Assembly: GCA_021401465.1 (NCBI GenBank)
Contig: JADDMT010000093.1
Coordinates: 1 to 64,000 of the forward strand
DNA length: 64,000 bases
Origin: Teratosphaeria epicoccoides
Lineage: Eukaryota > Ascomycota > Dothideomycetes > Mycosphaerellales > Teratosphaeriaceae
Reading direction: 5' to 3'
Under the pieces are notes generated by a model. That model had not been told where the DNA came from. It saw only the letters and a list, made by a program, of their open reading frames with translations, and made no database searches. The position numbers and the translations under genes were made by a program. This document shows positions 40,046-52,318 of the stretch, in pieces. Numbering within the stretch: the first letter of the stretch is position 1; each line of letters starts with the position of its first letter.

Positions 40046-43000
40046 ATGGCAGTTCAGCTCGATCTTCAGGCGATTCGTACGGGCATCGAGAAGGATGTTG
40101 CAGCATATTTCACAACCGCCTTGAAACACGCGCAGCCTCTTGACTTGAACAGCCAAGTGCTGGACGCAATCGCGTCTGAGCTGGTGCCACCCCGAGTGTA
40201 CACCATCTGGCTCGGTGTGTGCACGCATCTCTCCATACTCCGAGACGCCCTCTGGCAGCAACACTCGATCTACGTTCGAGATCATGCCATTCGACGTTTT
40301 GCCAAGTGGTTCCGCACTGGTAGTATGCTAACGGTATGGGCAGCTGTCAATGGGGCTTCTGGGCTGGTCGGCTTTCTGGCCCAGGCAGCTGTCAATGAGG
40401 TTGATCTCTTCTGCAAGCTCATAGGCAAGACCAGCGAGTCTCAAGCACTGCGCAGTGAACGACAGGAACTTGTCACTGAACTCCTTTGCTCTTTACTGCC
40501 TCAGTACTTTCTGTCGTCTGGCTGCGATAATCCAGATGTCCGGCCTCTGGCCAACATTTATCGCCACTTGCTGCCGGCGTGCACGGCCAACATGGCACTG
40601 ACCTGGATTTCCGTCCAAGCACTACCACGTCCGCTGCACACTTCTCTGATCAGAGCTCATTCAAACCTTTTAAGGGCGAATATCTCCAAGCATTGGACCG
40701 AGGCGAGCAGCCACCACGCGGGGCGGACTGGTACAGACCCCTTGGCCAGCGATATCCAGACGAGCCTGGCCATGTTCCTGGGATATCGGCAAGCACGACG
40801 TTTGTTTTGGACAGCATGAAAATTGCTTGCAAGGCGAACAGATTGCCACCAAACTTCGATCCCCCCATTTCAGTCCTGGTGCGAAGGCTCCATCGAAACC
40901 GCAAACGAATCCCAGTACTCGAGATGAACAACGCTCTCGAGGTGGTTCTAAAATACCTGGACCAGACGAATACAACATGGAAGCTCCCCAATCAATCGGA
41001 TGACACGGTCACCAATTTGATAGTTATATGGAGTCGAAGATCGACCGAGCTTGAGCACCAACTTGTCTCTATGCTCCGCCATATTGAAGTGCCAACATGT
41101 AGTGCAACAGCCGAGATCACCTCTCTCGTCCTGGTCGCCCCAAAGCGACTACGTGTGCCACTGCTCAAGCTCTTGCTTCAGCATCTGCCAGGCATCTCGG
41201 TAGATCTGGACGACGAAGCGTGCCTCAAGATTGATAAGGCTTTGAGCAGATGGCCAGCTCGCCTTTTCCTGGGTCTGCCTTCTGAAGAAGGCTTGAACCT
41301 TCTCGATAAGCTCATCACGGCTCGAGGCTCTAATAACGTGCTTACTTATCAAGGCTTGTCCGGATTATTCGTGGGCCAAAGTGATGATGATCCAAGCCTG
41401 CTTCGCATATACCTTACTCGGAGCACAGACGATTCAAGGCTAGCAGCGGATGAAGCGACACAGCGAAGGAGGCAGAAAGCCGATACTAGCCGAGAACAGG
41501 TTGATCGAGCCCGTTGGGCACAAGATGCAATCCGATTTGCTTTAGCGTCTGGAGACACGCAGCTTTACATGGACGTACTGTCCTGGGCGAGAGGGTTCAA
41601 CAAAGATGCTCTGACCGTGAAAGCGTTGTACACAAGAAGCATGCTCCATATGGACCAAAGTCTCGATCTTCTGGCAGGACTTAACGCGCAAGGTGATTTC
41701 CCTTGGTCTTTGAATGCCGTGCAACGAGCTGTCACCGCGGGAAATTCTGTCTGCCTCCTGCTGCTCAACACTGCCGTTGGAGCTCTTCGCGAGCCCGGCT
41801 ACCATTCACCAGACTGGGACGCCGTCCGGGAGCTTTTCGGGATGGTCGTACAGCGCAGAATCAAAGCCTTCGACAACTGGGAAAGTACATTACAAATTTC
41901 TGACACTAGGACGTACAACGCTGTCTGGAAGGGAACAACTAGCACCTGCCTAGCAATGGAAAGAATAGGTCTTACACCTGGGCATGAAAAGTTGAACTTC
42001 CGAAATATTGGAGGTCCTCTTCAGGGGCTCTCGCCGTGCAAGCTGCGCCAGGCAAAGGTTCAGTTCCTGGACGTACTGGCCAGGTGCCGTGACGCACTGT
42101 GGAGTAAGTACAGAGCGGAGTCGAGGCCCGCCGTCCTTGGTTTGCCCGCGCCCTGGCCAAGAGGTTTGCCGATCCAATGCCTCCAAGTTGCTCATTTGAG
42201 GGGCTCAACATTCCAATCTGGCAAAATGCCCTGATTAGAAGCAAAAGCGAAGGATATTGTATTCGTGGATGCGGAGATCGCGTTGCAGAAAACGTCGCAG
42301 TATAATGACGAGACACAGGATGCAATTGGACCTTTCGTTGATGATTGGAGAGAAGCACTGTGCCTATATGTCAACATACCACGCGACAGCGAGGATCGGC
42401 TTGCACGGGCGAAAGCAGCATGGACGTACGCCTACGAGAACCTGAGCGGAGGTCGAATGAAACAGACCGTGGCATATCGGTACTGGAAGCGGCTCTTTGA
42501 GGAGGCCAAAGTCGATGTTTCCTTCGTCCAAGATCCGCAGCCTCAACCCTTGCCGCCGTGTTTGCCGCCCCCCAGCCGATGATCCCATCGCATGGAATCC
42601 GTCTCCGGAGCCCGAGCGATACGTGGAAATGGCCCAGGACCTCAACGGCCTGGTTCTCGACTGTATGATGGGTCGAACATCCTCCAGGTCAACTATAGAT
42701 ACAAGGTTTCGCGCCGGCAAGACTTCCGTGGCTGGCCGAGCTCAGCCGTCACTCTGGGCGGGAGAGTCGTTGCGGGCAGCATCGCCGGCAATCAAAGAGG
42801 CGTTTATCGTCTCTGCAGTCCTGTATGTGGAGAGTAACCTGGGCGTTGGAGCCGACTCAGTCCTTTCCAAACCGTTTCCTGCCTTTGACAGAGTGCGCTA
42901 CCCAGCCATGTTCTTGGATGACCAGTTTCTGGAGAGACGTTCAAAGACATTTGACCACACAGCAATGGCTACGCTGACGACGTTGATCGCGGATGTGCCG

Positions 43001-44908
43001 CCTAGTCTGCTGCATCGCCTGATACAAAAGCTCTTCCAATCTTTTGCAGTTCAAAGACCTTCTGATTACGGTCGTGTCCAGCATACATTCGAGCTGATCA
43101 AGCTGTTGGCAAGGAGCGATCGTCCATCGACCGCTCTTGATCTGGTCAAGGAGGTCGTGTTGGCACGTCCAGATGACAGCGGTTGGCATCGTCAGATCCT
43201 TGGCAGAGGGCTGATCAATCGACTATCAGCTGGCACATCGCAACGCTTCATTCGGACACTTGCTTCTGACATCCAGGAAATGCTGAAACATCAAGTCTCA
43301 GCAGCCCTACAGGCCGGCGATGTGGATATGCAGCCTCTAAAGTCGACTGTCAAGGTGTCGACAGTCAAAATGGTGGCTCAAATCATGACGGACCTCCAGT
43401 CGATGCCTGAGGCAGACATTGTTGAAAGCCTCGACGGCCTTCTAATCCATGTCAGGCACCTCGATATCCGTGCTGCAGTAGTCGACAGCTTGATCTCAAG
43501 GCTGCTGGAGACAAAGAGCAATGCCATCGAGTTAGAAGTTATCAGTATACTACGTCAACATGCTATGCCTGTGGCTGCGTCGATGAATGAGCGTCATCCA
43601 TTGAGCGAATCAGAATGGCAAGAAGCTGAAGCCAAGTGCGCGGTCCCAGAGATCTACATTGGGAATGACGCATATGAAGTCCCACCCATCCTGGCTGCCC
43701 TGCTGACACCTTGTGGATCCCGGTGGGACTCGTTGGGTAGTATCAGACAGCAGTACCTCGATGAAGTAATATTGCCGCTCCTGCAGATTTCAGCAACGAA
43801 CACCAGGCGATGGCTCAACGTCTTCGTACGCAGTGTGGGTCTGGATCTGGATCTGTCTGCACTACCATTAGTCCCGAGTCGAATCCGGGTGTTCAACGCA
43901 TTGCTCGTGCCATGCGTGGACTGGCTGCCGCGCGCATGGTATCAAATAGCTTGGGACTGGGTAATCGTCAATCTTGACAAGCCACAATGTGTCCTCGAGG
44001 TGCTTGATGCTGTGGAGCATAACGAGAAAGCCCGGCGGACCGACGCCTGGAAATACTTCGAGAGCCTGTGGAATCAGTGGGGATTGCTCGTGTACGACAG
44101 GACGTCTCTAGGCACCGCTGGATTGCTGAAAAAGCGATGGCAAAGCCAGAGACCTGATGGCATTACTTATGTGGACGTACAGCGACAAGTCTTGCGTGAA
44201 GCAAGGACCATCGTCGATGCAGCTTCCGGAGGCGTCGAGGCGATCAGACTGGCGACTGGCGCATGGATGACGTTCAAATCCTCCTTGCTGCGACCGCAGA
44301 TACACGAACATGATGCGGTTACCTGTTGGCACGAATTCTGCCGTCCTGTAATCGAAGAGATCATTTACCTGATCGACAGCCTCAGGACAGCTGAGTGGCA
44401 GAAAGATCCACACAGGCATCCAGCACTACTCCCAGAGACATTCACGATGCGCCTCTGGCTACTGCCCTACATTAGAGACCCTACTGACGCCTCGGCGATC
44501 AGAGCATCTGCTCTCGCAATATCTGGCGTTGTCGAAGAACTAGCAGCATCAACGCGACCGTACGCGACCAAGTTTGCTCAGCTGGAAGATGCAGTGAAGG
44601 CCGGCTATAGCTCTTGCTTCATTTCGCTAGCGACCGAGATTTGGTTCAAACCAGGTCTGGATGGTGACAAGCCTACTTTGGCCGTCTTGTTGCGGCTCGA
44701 GCTGTCTCACAAACTGCTGTGCCGTGCTCCGCAGCCGAAAGGAGATTTTGAGAAGGCACGAGTGCTTGCATTGTTGCAGAGCTGGGCTGCCAGTGTGGAC
44801 GAGGACGTGCGGACTGCGGCTCGATCGACGTCAAGGAAGCAGGGACATGGTCGTGGCGAACAGCGATGCGAATGGCTTGAGCAGCTAGTACTATCAGGGA
44901 TCAATTGA
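40046..44908 (+). CDS. Very large helical protein of unknown function; reading frame broken at several points
   Basis: Starting at the ATG at 40046 (MAVQLDLQAI) a single protein of about 1,600 residues can be followed, but not in one frame. The frame changes near 40,800, has a stop and likely shift between 42,200 and 42,250, and changes again near 42,565 in a run of six C. The first and third breaks have no GT-AG pair of the required length that I could find; the second could be a 75-nt intron with a poor donor (GTTTGC) and acceptor GATTAG. The sequence is rich in leucine helices (LLKLLLQHLPG, LHRLIQKLFQSF), suggesting an ARM/HEAT-like solenoid. I do not recognise the family. It could be a decaying gene or carry assembly indels. 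The 3' end is convergent with the acyltransferase gene, 45 bases apart. Confidence 0.6.
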
Positions 44909-44953
44909 AGCGACCAGCAAGGGTGGCAAAGTAATTCAACCATTTTTACATCA

Positions 44954-46468
44954 CTAAATGAGGCGCTGGGCTCTTCTGTCAGCCTCGCTCATCTCGAGCC
45001 TGGCATTCCCTGCGACATCTGAGAGCCCAGTCGAGTCTGTGGGCAGCATCGCTTCCTCTATATGACCGTGACCTTCCATACCTTGAGGCCCCTGGACGAG
45101 TCTCTCGTCAAGCGATTTGCCGAACGCTGTGCATGGCCTATCGACCCAGATCTCGAGAAAGTGAGCCATGCTCGCAGCAATCGGGACACTGACCATCCAA
45201 TTGATGCAATAAAATGCAATGCTTTGAAAAGTGCTGGCCATATAAATAGTAGAGTGCAAGACGTCGTCGTGCTCCACCGCGCAAAACGTGTCATATAGGA
45301 GCGTGCGCAACGGCAACGCAATAAGTTCGTTAATTAGAATGTGGTCAAGGTATATCATGAAACTGATCCGGCCCAGGTACTGCAAAATGCCGAGCTCGAA
45401 GAACTTGCGGGCAGTATTCAGGTGAGAGCAGCTGACAATGAACAGGATGGCTCCGATGCCCCACACCTGCCGCCCGGGGGCAGCAGGGTAGTATGCTGGC
45501 GGCCATTTGAGGGCGTGAAGCCACTGATAACCAAACGCATCCCAAGAATCGTGCTTGTTGGTAAGTCCCATAATCAGAAGGCCCAGCATCAGCCCGAAGG
45601 CCCATAAACGAGACCTTGGTCGACTGTTGTGCTGCGATAGTTGTGCAAACCCGCCATGCTGTCGCACGTAGTCGGCCAACATCGCTCCGGTGCCGAAGAG
45701 CCACTGGCACCAGTACGCATGGTAAAACGCATACAGTGACACGAAAGCCATCGACATAGCCCTGCGTCTGTAGTCCGGTATCCTTCCCAGGCTTAGGAGG
45801 AGGACGTACACGAAGATACTCCCGCCAAATTCAAATGGTATGGTCCACATCACGTAGTCGTAGGGATTGTTTGCTGCAAGTGACAGCTTTTGTGAGGTTT
45901 CGAAAGGGTTGGACCATCCCTTCATGGTTTTGGCGAAATCCCAAAGCTCACTGAATACTCCAAGCACGCCTGAATACTCGAGAAACACTCTTTTCAGGCA
46001 GTAGAGATAGCTCACAATGAAGCATGGCAAGTATAGTCTGAACCATCTTCGCACCACTGAAGACCCCAGAGACTGGGCGAGCTTGTCCATTCGGCCCGTC
46101 CTCAATGTCGCCAATGGTGACCAGGAGAGCACAAATCCGGACAGAATGAAGAATATAGCCACTTGTGCGTTTCCAGAGCTCACGAAAATCCTGAAGATTG
46201 GAAGTCTCCAGATTTCCCAAACACGCTCTCCCTTCTTGTAGTACCAAATACCATCAGGATTCAGGTCTGTGGTGATCGCTGAGCCGTACGGCGCATCGGC
46301 GACCATGGACAGCCATTCCAGATTGAAGTGGTTCATGACTACAAGGAAGGCCGCAAGTCCTCGCACTCCGTCCAGCCAAGCGGTTTCTTTCGCTGCACAT
46401 TGAGGGTGGGGCCAGCCGAAGAAGAATCGTGTCCAGGCATGCATCCAGCGACTGGTCGTGAGCAGCAT
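44954..46468 (-). CDS. Acyltransferase-3 family integral membrane protein
   Basis: From the ATG at 46468 (MLLTTSRWMHAW) the protein has 504 residues; the open frame continues 102 codons upstream without an ATG, so an additional 5' exon is possible. The opening WLDGVRGLAAFLVVMNHF is the hallmark of the Acyl_transf_3 (OafA-like) family, with the catalytic His in the first helix (NHF). IFFILSGFVLSW and RRWFRLYLPCF follow, and about ten membrane helices including LWAFGLMLGLLIMGL and WGIGAILFIVS. Close to the C terminus, LGRISFMIYLDHILIN is the usual penultimate helix. Such fungal proteins transfer acyl groups to sugars or secondary metabolites; the substrate here is unknown. The tail after 470 is hydrophilic. 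Confidence 0.83.
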   Translation of the reverse strand: MLLTTSRWMHAWTRFFFGWPHPQCAAKETAWLDGVRGLAAFLVVMNHFNLEWLSMVADAPYGSAITTDLNPDGIWYYKKGERVWEIWRLPIFRIFVSSGNAQVAIFFILSGFVLSWSPLATLRTGRMDKLAQSLGSSVVRRWFRLYLPCFIVSYLYCLKRVFLEYSGVLGVFSELWDFAKTMKGWSNPFETSQKLSLAANNPYDYVMWTIPFEFGGSIFVYVLLLSLGRIPDYRRRAMSMAFVSLYAFYHAYWCQWLFGTGAMLADYVRQHGGFAQLSQHNSRPRSRLWAFGLMLGLLIMGLTNKHDSWDAFGYQWLHALKWPPAYYPAAPGRQVWGIGAILFIVSCSHLNTARKFFELGILQYLGRISFMIYLDHILINELIALPLRTLLYDTFCAVEHDDVLHSTIYMASTFQSIAFYCINWMVSVPIAASMAHFLEIWVDRPCTAFGKSLDERLVQGPQGMEGHGHIEEAMLPTDSTGLSDVAGNARLEMSEADRRAQRLI

Positions 46469-48323
46469 AGTGGGCTGCTCATGAGCTGAGGTTGCCGTCA
46501 GACTGGCGACAGTGCTTCGTGGGCTGCCGGTTGCACAAATCGCAGCACTGCTGGACGCGAGAGGACTACGCCTGGAAGTAGTCTGGTTCTGCAGCCCAGT
46601 CGGTGGCGAGCATGATTCCCTCGGACTGGCCTGGATGTGGCGTCGCTGGCGCAGCTGGAAGGTCGATGGAGTTCGCTCCGAGAATAATGAGTCGCAAGGG
46701 GATACCTGGCATGCATGGAGTGATCCTTCCAGAGTTTCATGCACCCTTGGTCCCCAGGCTTGGTCGCAAGGCAAAAAGAAGGTTTAGACTGCGTGGACTT
46801 TATCTCGGGACGAATTTAAAATATGTTGGACGCGTTTCTCGCCGAGGCTGCCAAAGGGGGCGACTAAAAACTTATAAGTAGGACAGTCGCTATCCATTGT
46901 CGTTGCTCTCGTGACCCTTGTCATGTTGTTGTTTTTTCGATATCGATGGGGACGATTGAACTTGCACCATTGAGGTGGCAGTAAGCCCAATTCAGGGGAA
47001 CACACTCATTTCGACATCGGGCAGGACTTCCGACATGGGATTGCCTTGCTTCATTTGCGAGCTTCAGCTCGCGTAACACCATCGTCGTTTGCGCGCACAT
47101 CATAACCTCCTCTGCGGTTCTCGGCGAATAGAGCATCGTATATCCCAGCGGCAGCATTGTCCCAGAGAGGGTGAGACTGTGTCTTTCTCCTCAACCCTTC
47201 AGGACCACATCCTTCGCATCGGAAAGTGAGTAGACCACGTGTGCCGACAGATCTGTGTCGTGGGTGTGTGCAATCTCACTAACCTTACCGGAAAGTAGAA
47301 TTATGTGGCTCTCAGGGAGCAGAAGCGCTTCACTATGTCGCTCGTGCTGCTGGATACCCAGGATGGCTCTGGTGGCATTCTTGGGATTTCAGCCTCTACC
47401 AGGTTGACCGATACGCCTGCGAGCAAGACAGGAAGGTTTACCTCCTTGATCTCAGGATTCTGCCGCTGGCTCGCAAATTTCTCACGTTGCAGCTCGCAAT
47501 AGATCAGTGCTTTGGCCCTAATGCCTCTCCTCCAAGGCAAAGCTCTCGGGAGATATACCGTCAGCGCGGCGTTCCCGTCGTGGAGATTTCCGCGGCGTCC
47601 AATGACCGTGGCTAGGCTGGCCATGCTCACGAGAGGACAATGGCCTCAAGATAAAAGGCGCCTTGGGCACTGTCCCTTCGACGACCTACAGAGGTCCTTG
47701 GCCTAGCACGATGCAGAACACCGCTTGATGCTCATGAGTACAAGTCATGTTGACGATGCGCGTTTTGAGACTCTCGTATCGGCTTCTCACTGGAGATAGT
47801 ATTTCTCGCAACTCTTCGCATGCGGTCGCAACGACGATGAGACGTACTGGCTGGCTTCGTGATCCGCAGAATCGACAACTTGTCAACGGAGTTTGAGCAT
47901 AAACAAGTCCCGCGATATCGATAGCTCATGCGAGGTGGACCTGCAGTTCTCCCGCTGACTCTTGGCTGATCAAGAGATAAGTAGTCTTTGTTTTCCTTGC
48001 CTTTGACCGCGTCACGCCCTGCAAGCGCATACATTCATCACATCAGCTCTGTGAACAATAGCGCAGGATCTTGCAGGCCTCTTTTGAGGTAGGAGTAATG
48101 TCCATATCGTACAAGGTGCTATACCATATCCACTATCTGGCACAATCCATGCGTGACGTTTCCTTGAAAAGCAATAATCATTACCAGCATGCATATTCAA
48201 CACCTTCGCTGCCTCCCAAAGCGTCATGCGTTCCGCTGCTCCGCGTATCCCAGAAGCTGTGGATGAAAGCAGATATCCTCCAGCCTCTAGGCTGTCACGC
48301 AAAAGCCCAAATACTCTCGCTCG
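46469..48323. other. Long intergenic region, one doubtful small frame
   Basis: A 1.85 kb spacer between two minus-strand genes. The only stretch worth noting is a minus-strand frame from an ATG at 47624 to 47301 (107 codons, MASLATVIGRRG...), which has fair composition but no recognised domain. I do not call it a gene. The rest shows nothing. Confidence 0.4.
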
Positions 48324-50608
48324 TCACCCACCAGGTTTGGCCTTTTTGCTCATGCGAGGGCTAGGTTTTATCCTGTTGCCTCCTTGATTGGCATCTGGAC
48401 CTTCCTCTTCCATCTTCACAGCGCTTCGTCTTCGTTTGTTGTTGACGTTCGGACTGGTGCTTGCACTAGCTGCAGAGCTGTTTGTACCTTGCTGAGAGTG
48501 CTGCGGTACCATCGGCGGCGCCGCCATGTTGCTCTGATGAGGTGAGGGCGTGTGACTATTGCCCTGGACGTTCATGCCTCCAGGCTGCAGACCTGGGTGA
48601 TTCGGAATGTGTGGCGAGCCATTCATGCCGTTGGCTTGTTGCATTGGCAGGTTCATATTGGAGACGTTCGGCGACGAGAACTGACCCTGCTGTCCGGGCA
48701 TCTGCATGTTCCCCATACTCAGCGTTCTGTTACCCATCTGTACGCCGTTAGGCGGAAGGTTGATTTGCGGAGTGCCTTGCTGCTGTCCGCCTTGGCCTTC
48801 TTGCTGTTGTACCCACGCATCCAACGCTGCCTCGGGTCGCAGCTTCTTCTCTTGCGCGAAGTGCATCAATTCTGACATGACGCACATTGTTTCGCCGACC
48901 TGTACCAGAGTCAGCCATCTAACACTGAAATGAGAGACAGCTGATAACTAACCTCAAGGAACTGCTGAACTCTAGATGTCACGCCCATAGTGCCCTTGTT
49001 GACTTTGGGTAGATGATCGATGGTGAATCCGGTTTGCTGCATCTTCTGTTGTGCCTTCGGGAGATTCTTCTTAGCCATTTTTGGCGACTTGGTATCCATC
49101 ATTGGCGAGAACTCGTTCATCCGCCTTTCTATTTCTGAACGTGTGATCAACTCCTCGAAGCTCGTTTGTTGAATTTCCAAGCACTCAATCAGTTCTGATT
49201 GTGGTGCAAAAAGGACACCTAGCTGGCCGGACATTTCCAATCGCGCCCCGGTTGGGTATGATACCGATAACGTCGCGCTGGAGAATTGCACTCGAGTCCT
49301 GTTCTCCGGCATTTGGAACTCACGGGCTTGTTCCGCATGCAATTGCAGTGAATGTGCGCCAGACTCAAAGTATGTCCAGAAGTATCTTGCGATTGTTGGT
49401 CGTAACACCTCGTACTGCTTCACCTTGCCACCCGCTGGAGTCTCGTCGAAGCTATGTAATAGTCGACCTTCCGGATGAAAGTGCTTATCCACAAATTCTG
49501 TCCACATGTTGAGATCTTTGCCATTTTGCGAATTGAAATTGCTGAGATGGTTAGCTAGCAAATTAACATGCAATATGAACATGCCGGTGGGTCGCTGCTG
49601 TTGTTGCTGCTGCGCCTGAGCCTGCGCCTGAGCTTGCATTTGCTGCCTCTGAAGCTGCTGTCTTGCCATCATCTGCATGCGCTGCTGCTGTTGGAGGTGC
49701 ATGTGCTGCTGCTGTTGCGCCTGTTGCTGCTGCTGCTGGCTGATGCCTTGCTGTTGACCTGGCTGAGCAGTCGGTTGCTGATTCTGCTGAGGTGGTTGTT
49801 GTGATGTCGGTTGAGCTTGCTGGCCTGGTTGCGGTGGTGGTTGCGGACCGCTTTGGTTCTGCTGGTTTGGGTTGTCGATGCGGGATGGCGGCCGCATTTG
49901 TGGCTGATGGCCTTGCTGACCTGATTGACTTCCCTGGGATGGCTGGCCTTGATTGCTTTGCTGCGAATTGGCATGCTGCATGGCTAGCTGCTGCTGCATC
50001 TGTTGCTGCTGTTGCGATTGCTGGGCTTGCTGTTGGGCTTGCTGTTGCTGCATCCGCAAGGCCATTTGCTGCTGCATCAAGTGTGCAGGTAGTTGAACCT
50101 GGCCACCATGCATCCCTTGTTGCTGTTGGAATTGCTGCATTTGCTGAATCTGCTGCGGAGTCATTCCGCCTTGTGGCATACCCATCATGCCATTTGCCCG
50201 CGCCTGCATTGCTGCTCGATGAGCCATCATCTGCTGTTGTTGCTGCAGAGCCAACTGAGGGTTCGCCGCCTGCATCTGTGCCATCTGCGCTTGCTGCATC
50301 ATCTGCGCCTGCGGGTTTATGTGACTTAACGCGTGTGCATTTGGATTTCCACCTGCCATACTTTGTCCGGGCTGGCCGGGCATGCCTATGCCACCTCCGC
50401 CTGGATGTTGTCCCCCCGGCATTCCGCCCATCGGCCCATTTGCACCAGGTTGCATCGCCATCATCGCTTGCGTCTGGCTGGCATGTGATTGTCCCTGACC
50501 TGGGTGCATCATTGGTTGCCCCATGTGTTGTGGATTCGGCGGCATTCCCGGGTGCCCATGCTGCATTGCCGGATGCATGCCTGGCTGCGGCTGGTAGGCT
50601 GTCATCAT
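48324..50608 (-). CDS. ptaB: PtaB-like LIM-domain-binding transcriptional co-regulator
   Basis: Two exons (50608-48953, 48899-48324) give 743 residues; the 53-nt intron joins QFLE to VGETMCVM in frame. The first 330 residues are low-complexity, dominated by Gln, Met, Gly and Pro, with several polyglutamine runs. A globular core follows: MFILHVNLLANHLSNFN, LNMWTEFVDKHFHPEGRLLHSF, TIARYFWTYFESGAHSLQL. This matches the LIM-binding domain of Ldb1 and of fungal PtaB (Mfg1 in yeast). PtaB-type proteins act with Som1/Flo8-like factors to control adhesion, filamentation and conidiation (known for the family). The C terminus is again Met/Gln/Ser-rich and ends in basic clusters (NKRRRSAVK, RMSKKAK) suitable as nuclear signals. 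Confidence 0.87.
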
Positions 50609-52318
50609 GTTTGCTGCCGTACCTCGCTGTCGCGGTTGCCAGCTGATTCCAGTCCGGACCCTACTGCCTCAATGCCACTCGATCGCGCCTTCCCCGGCGA
50701 AGGGGTCGCGTATCTGATCCAAGGCCAGCAGCACGACGCATAGAGATCCTTTGTCGCGTCAAGACCTCCCTCCGACCAAAGTAGCCATGTACACCGTAAT
50801 GCGCAAAGAACGGACTGCCGGCTCGGGTGAGAGAAGGGCGAATGGTCGGCAGGATTTGACAGCCCCAATAGAGGCTAGACAGCTTGAAGAAGCCGGCAGA
50901 TGTACGCGATCGGTCTCGCCGCGACGCACTGAAGTGTCTTCCAATCCAGACGGACCGTGACAGTGGACAGCAAGCTCCGTGATGCCTTCAAGAGCGCGCC
51001 TGGCGAGTCGCAAAGGTAGTATGGTCACGCGTAGATCCTGATGAGCCGCTGTCGATGTCGAGTGGTATGTATGGGAGACGAAAAAGACTGGGCGCGCAAC
51101 AGAGCGGTGATGGTCTGTGGTGATGGTCTGTGGTGATGGTCTGTGGTGATGGTCTGTGGTGATGGTCTGTGGTGATGGTCTGTGGTGATGGTGGTTGGTG
51201 ATGGTCCCGTCGCGACTCTGCTGTCACGTGGGGGGTGTGCATGTGGCCAAAGCTTCCCGGAATGAAACAGCCGAAATCTCCGAATGGCCAAAAAAAAAAA
51301 ATTTTTCAACTTCGCAAACGTCGGTCTGCTTACGCTCACCATCAGCGTCTCAACTATTGCTGTTGCCTTTGTAGCTGGCAGCAGCCGATTCCATCAGGTA
51401 CGTGTACTCTTTATGCACACAAAGCAAAGCATTCGCGAGATGATAACACATAAACATGTCTTCTTTTCCCAACTGAGTCGCCCTTGAAGAAGCCAGTCTG
51501 TCCGTCCACTCCAAAGGTGGATGTAATACTTGCCAGTAACCTTCGTCTGATGAACCTCCTCCTGCATCCCTATGCTACAGCAACGACATGCTCACGAGCG
51601 TATGCTGACGGTCTACAGATTACGAATCCAGGTTCCTTCGCCGTGCTCCGAGCCTCGCCAGCTCGTTTCGACGTCTTGCCAGCAGCACACAACACCAGGT
51701 CAGTCGTCATCCTTTTTCACTATTTTCGTATTTCTGCTGGATGATGAAAATCGTTCCTACATTCGCAGTTTCCACGTGAGCCCTCGACTTAGAACCTAAC
51801 ACTGAGGAGCCGTTGAGCGTATAATCTTCCTTGGATGTCTGACCCACATCAGCATATCACATCTGCTTCACCGATAGTTCATTTGAGAAAGCAGACTCGC
51901 TGACAAAGATTCGCTTGTAGGTGCCTCAGCTTGACGCCCCACGCACCACCTTGAGACAAATCATCTCCATTCAACAACGCTGCGATCAGTCAACCTTTTG
52001 ACCACTTCATCAGCAGATGAGCGTGTGAGCGCTTTCAGAAGAACTTATGCGGCTCATCTCATAGATACTCGTGCGAACAAGCAGTCGAATGTCTGGATTA
52101 GCAGTCGCTTGTTTTAGCAAGTTAAGCCATTGATAGATGCATCGATCGCATAACGAATTACGTCCCGCTCTTCTGTCCAAAAGCACTGCCAGAATATGCT
52201 CATTTTCTTCATTTGCAACGCATCTGCGCACTGCAACTGTGTGGGGGATGTCGCAGACCAGGCTCCCACAAGCACCATCTCCATTTCCAATGCCTCACGC
52301 AAGTAAGCACTCTCAGAA
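50609..52318. other. Long intergenic region with minisatellite and A-tract
   Basis: A 1.7 kb region upstream of the PtaB-like gene. It contains the 13-bp tandem array listed separately and a run of 12 A followed by 5 T at about 51290-51306. A 67-codon frame starting at that A-run contains one hydrophobic helix (VGLLTLTISVSTIAVAFVAG) but no family match, so it is not called. Confidence 0.45.
51108..51198. repeat. 13-bp minisatellite, seven tandem copies
   Basis: The unit TGATGGTCTGTGG repeats six times without error from 51108 to 51185, and a seventh degenerate copy (TGATGGTGGTTGG) follows. The array lies about 500 bp upstream of the PtaB-like gene's start codon. It is far too short in unit and has no spacers, so it is not a CRISPR array. 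Confidence 0.9.

Noticed and set aside
47301..47624. Minus-strand 107-codon frame with ATG
   Set aside because: Composition is fair, but no family, no neighbour logic and no upstream promoter sign. A plus-strand frame overlaps part of it.
51108..51198. Tandem array considered as CRISPR
   Set aside because: Unit is 13 bp, head-to-tail with no spacers, in a eukaryotic genome.
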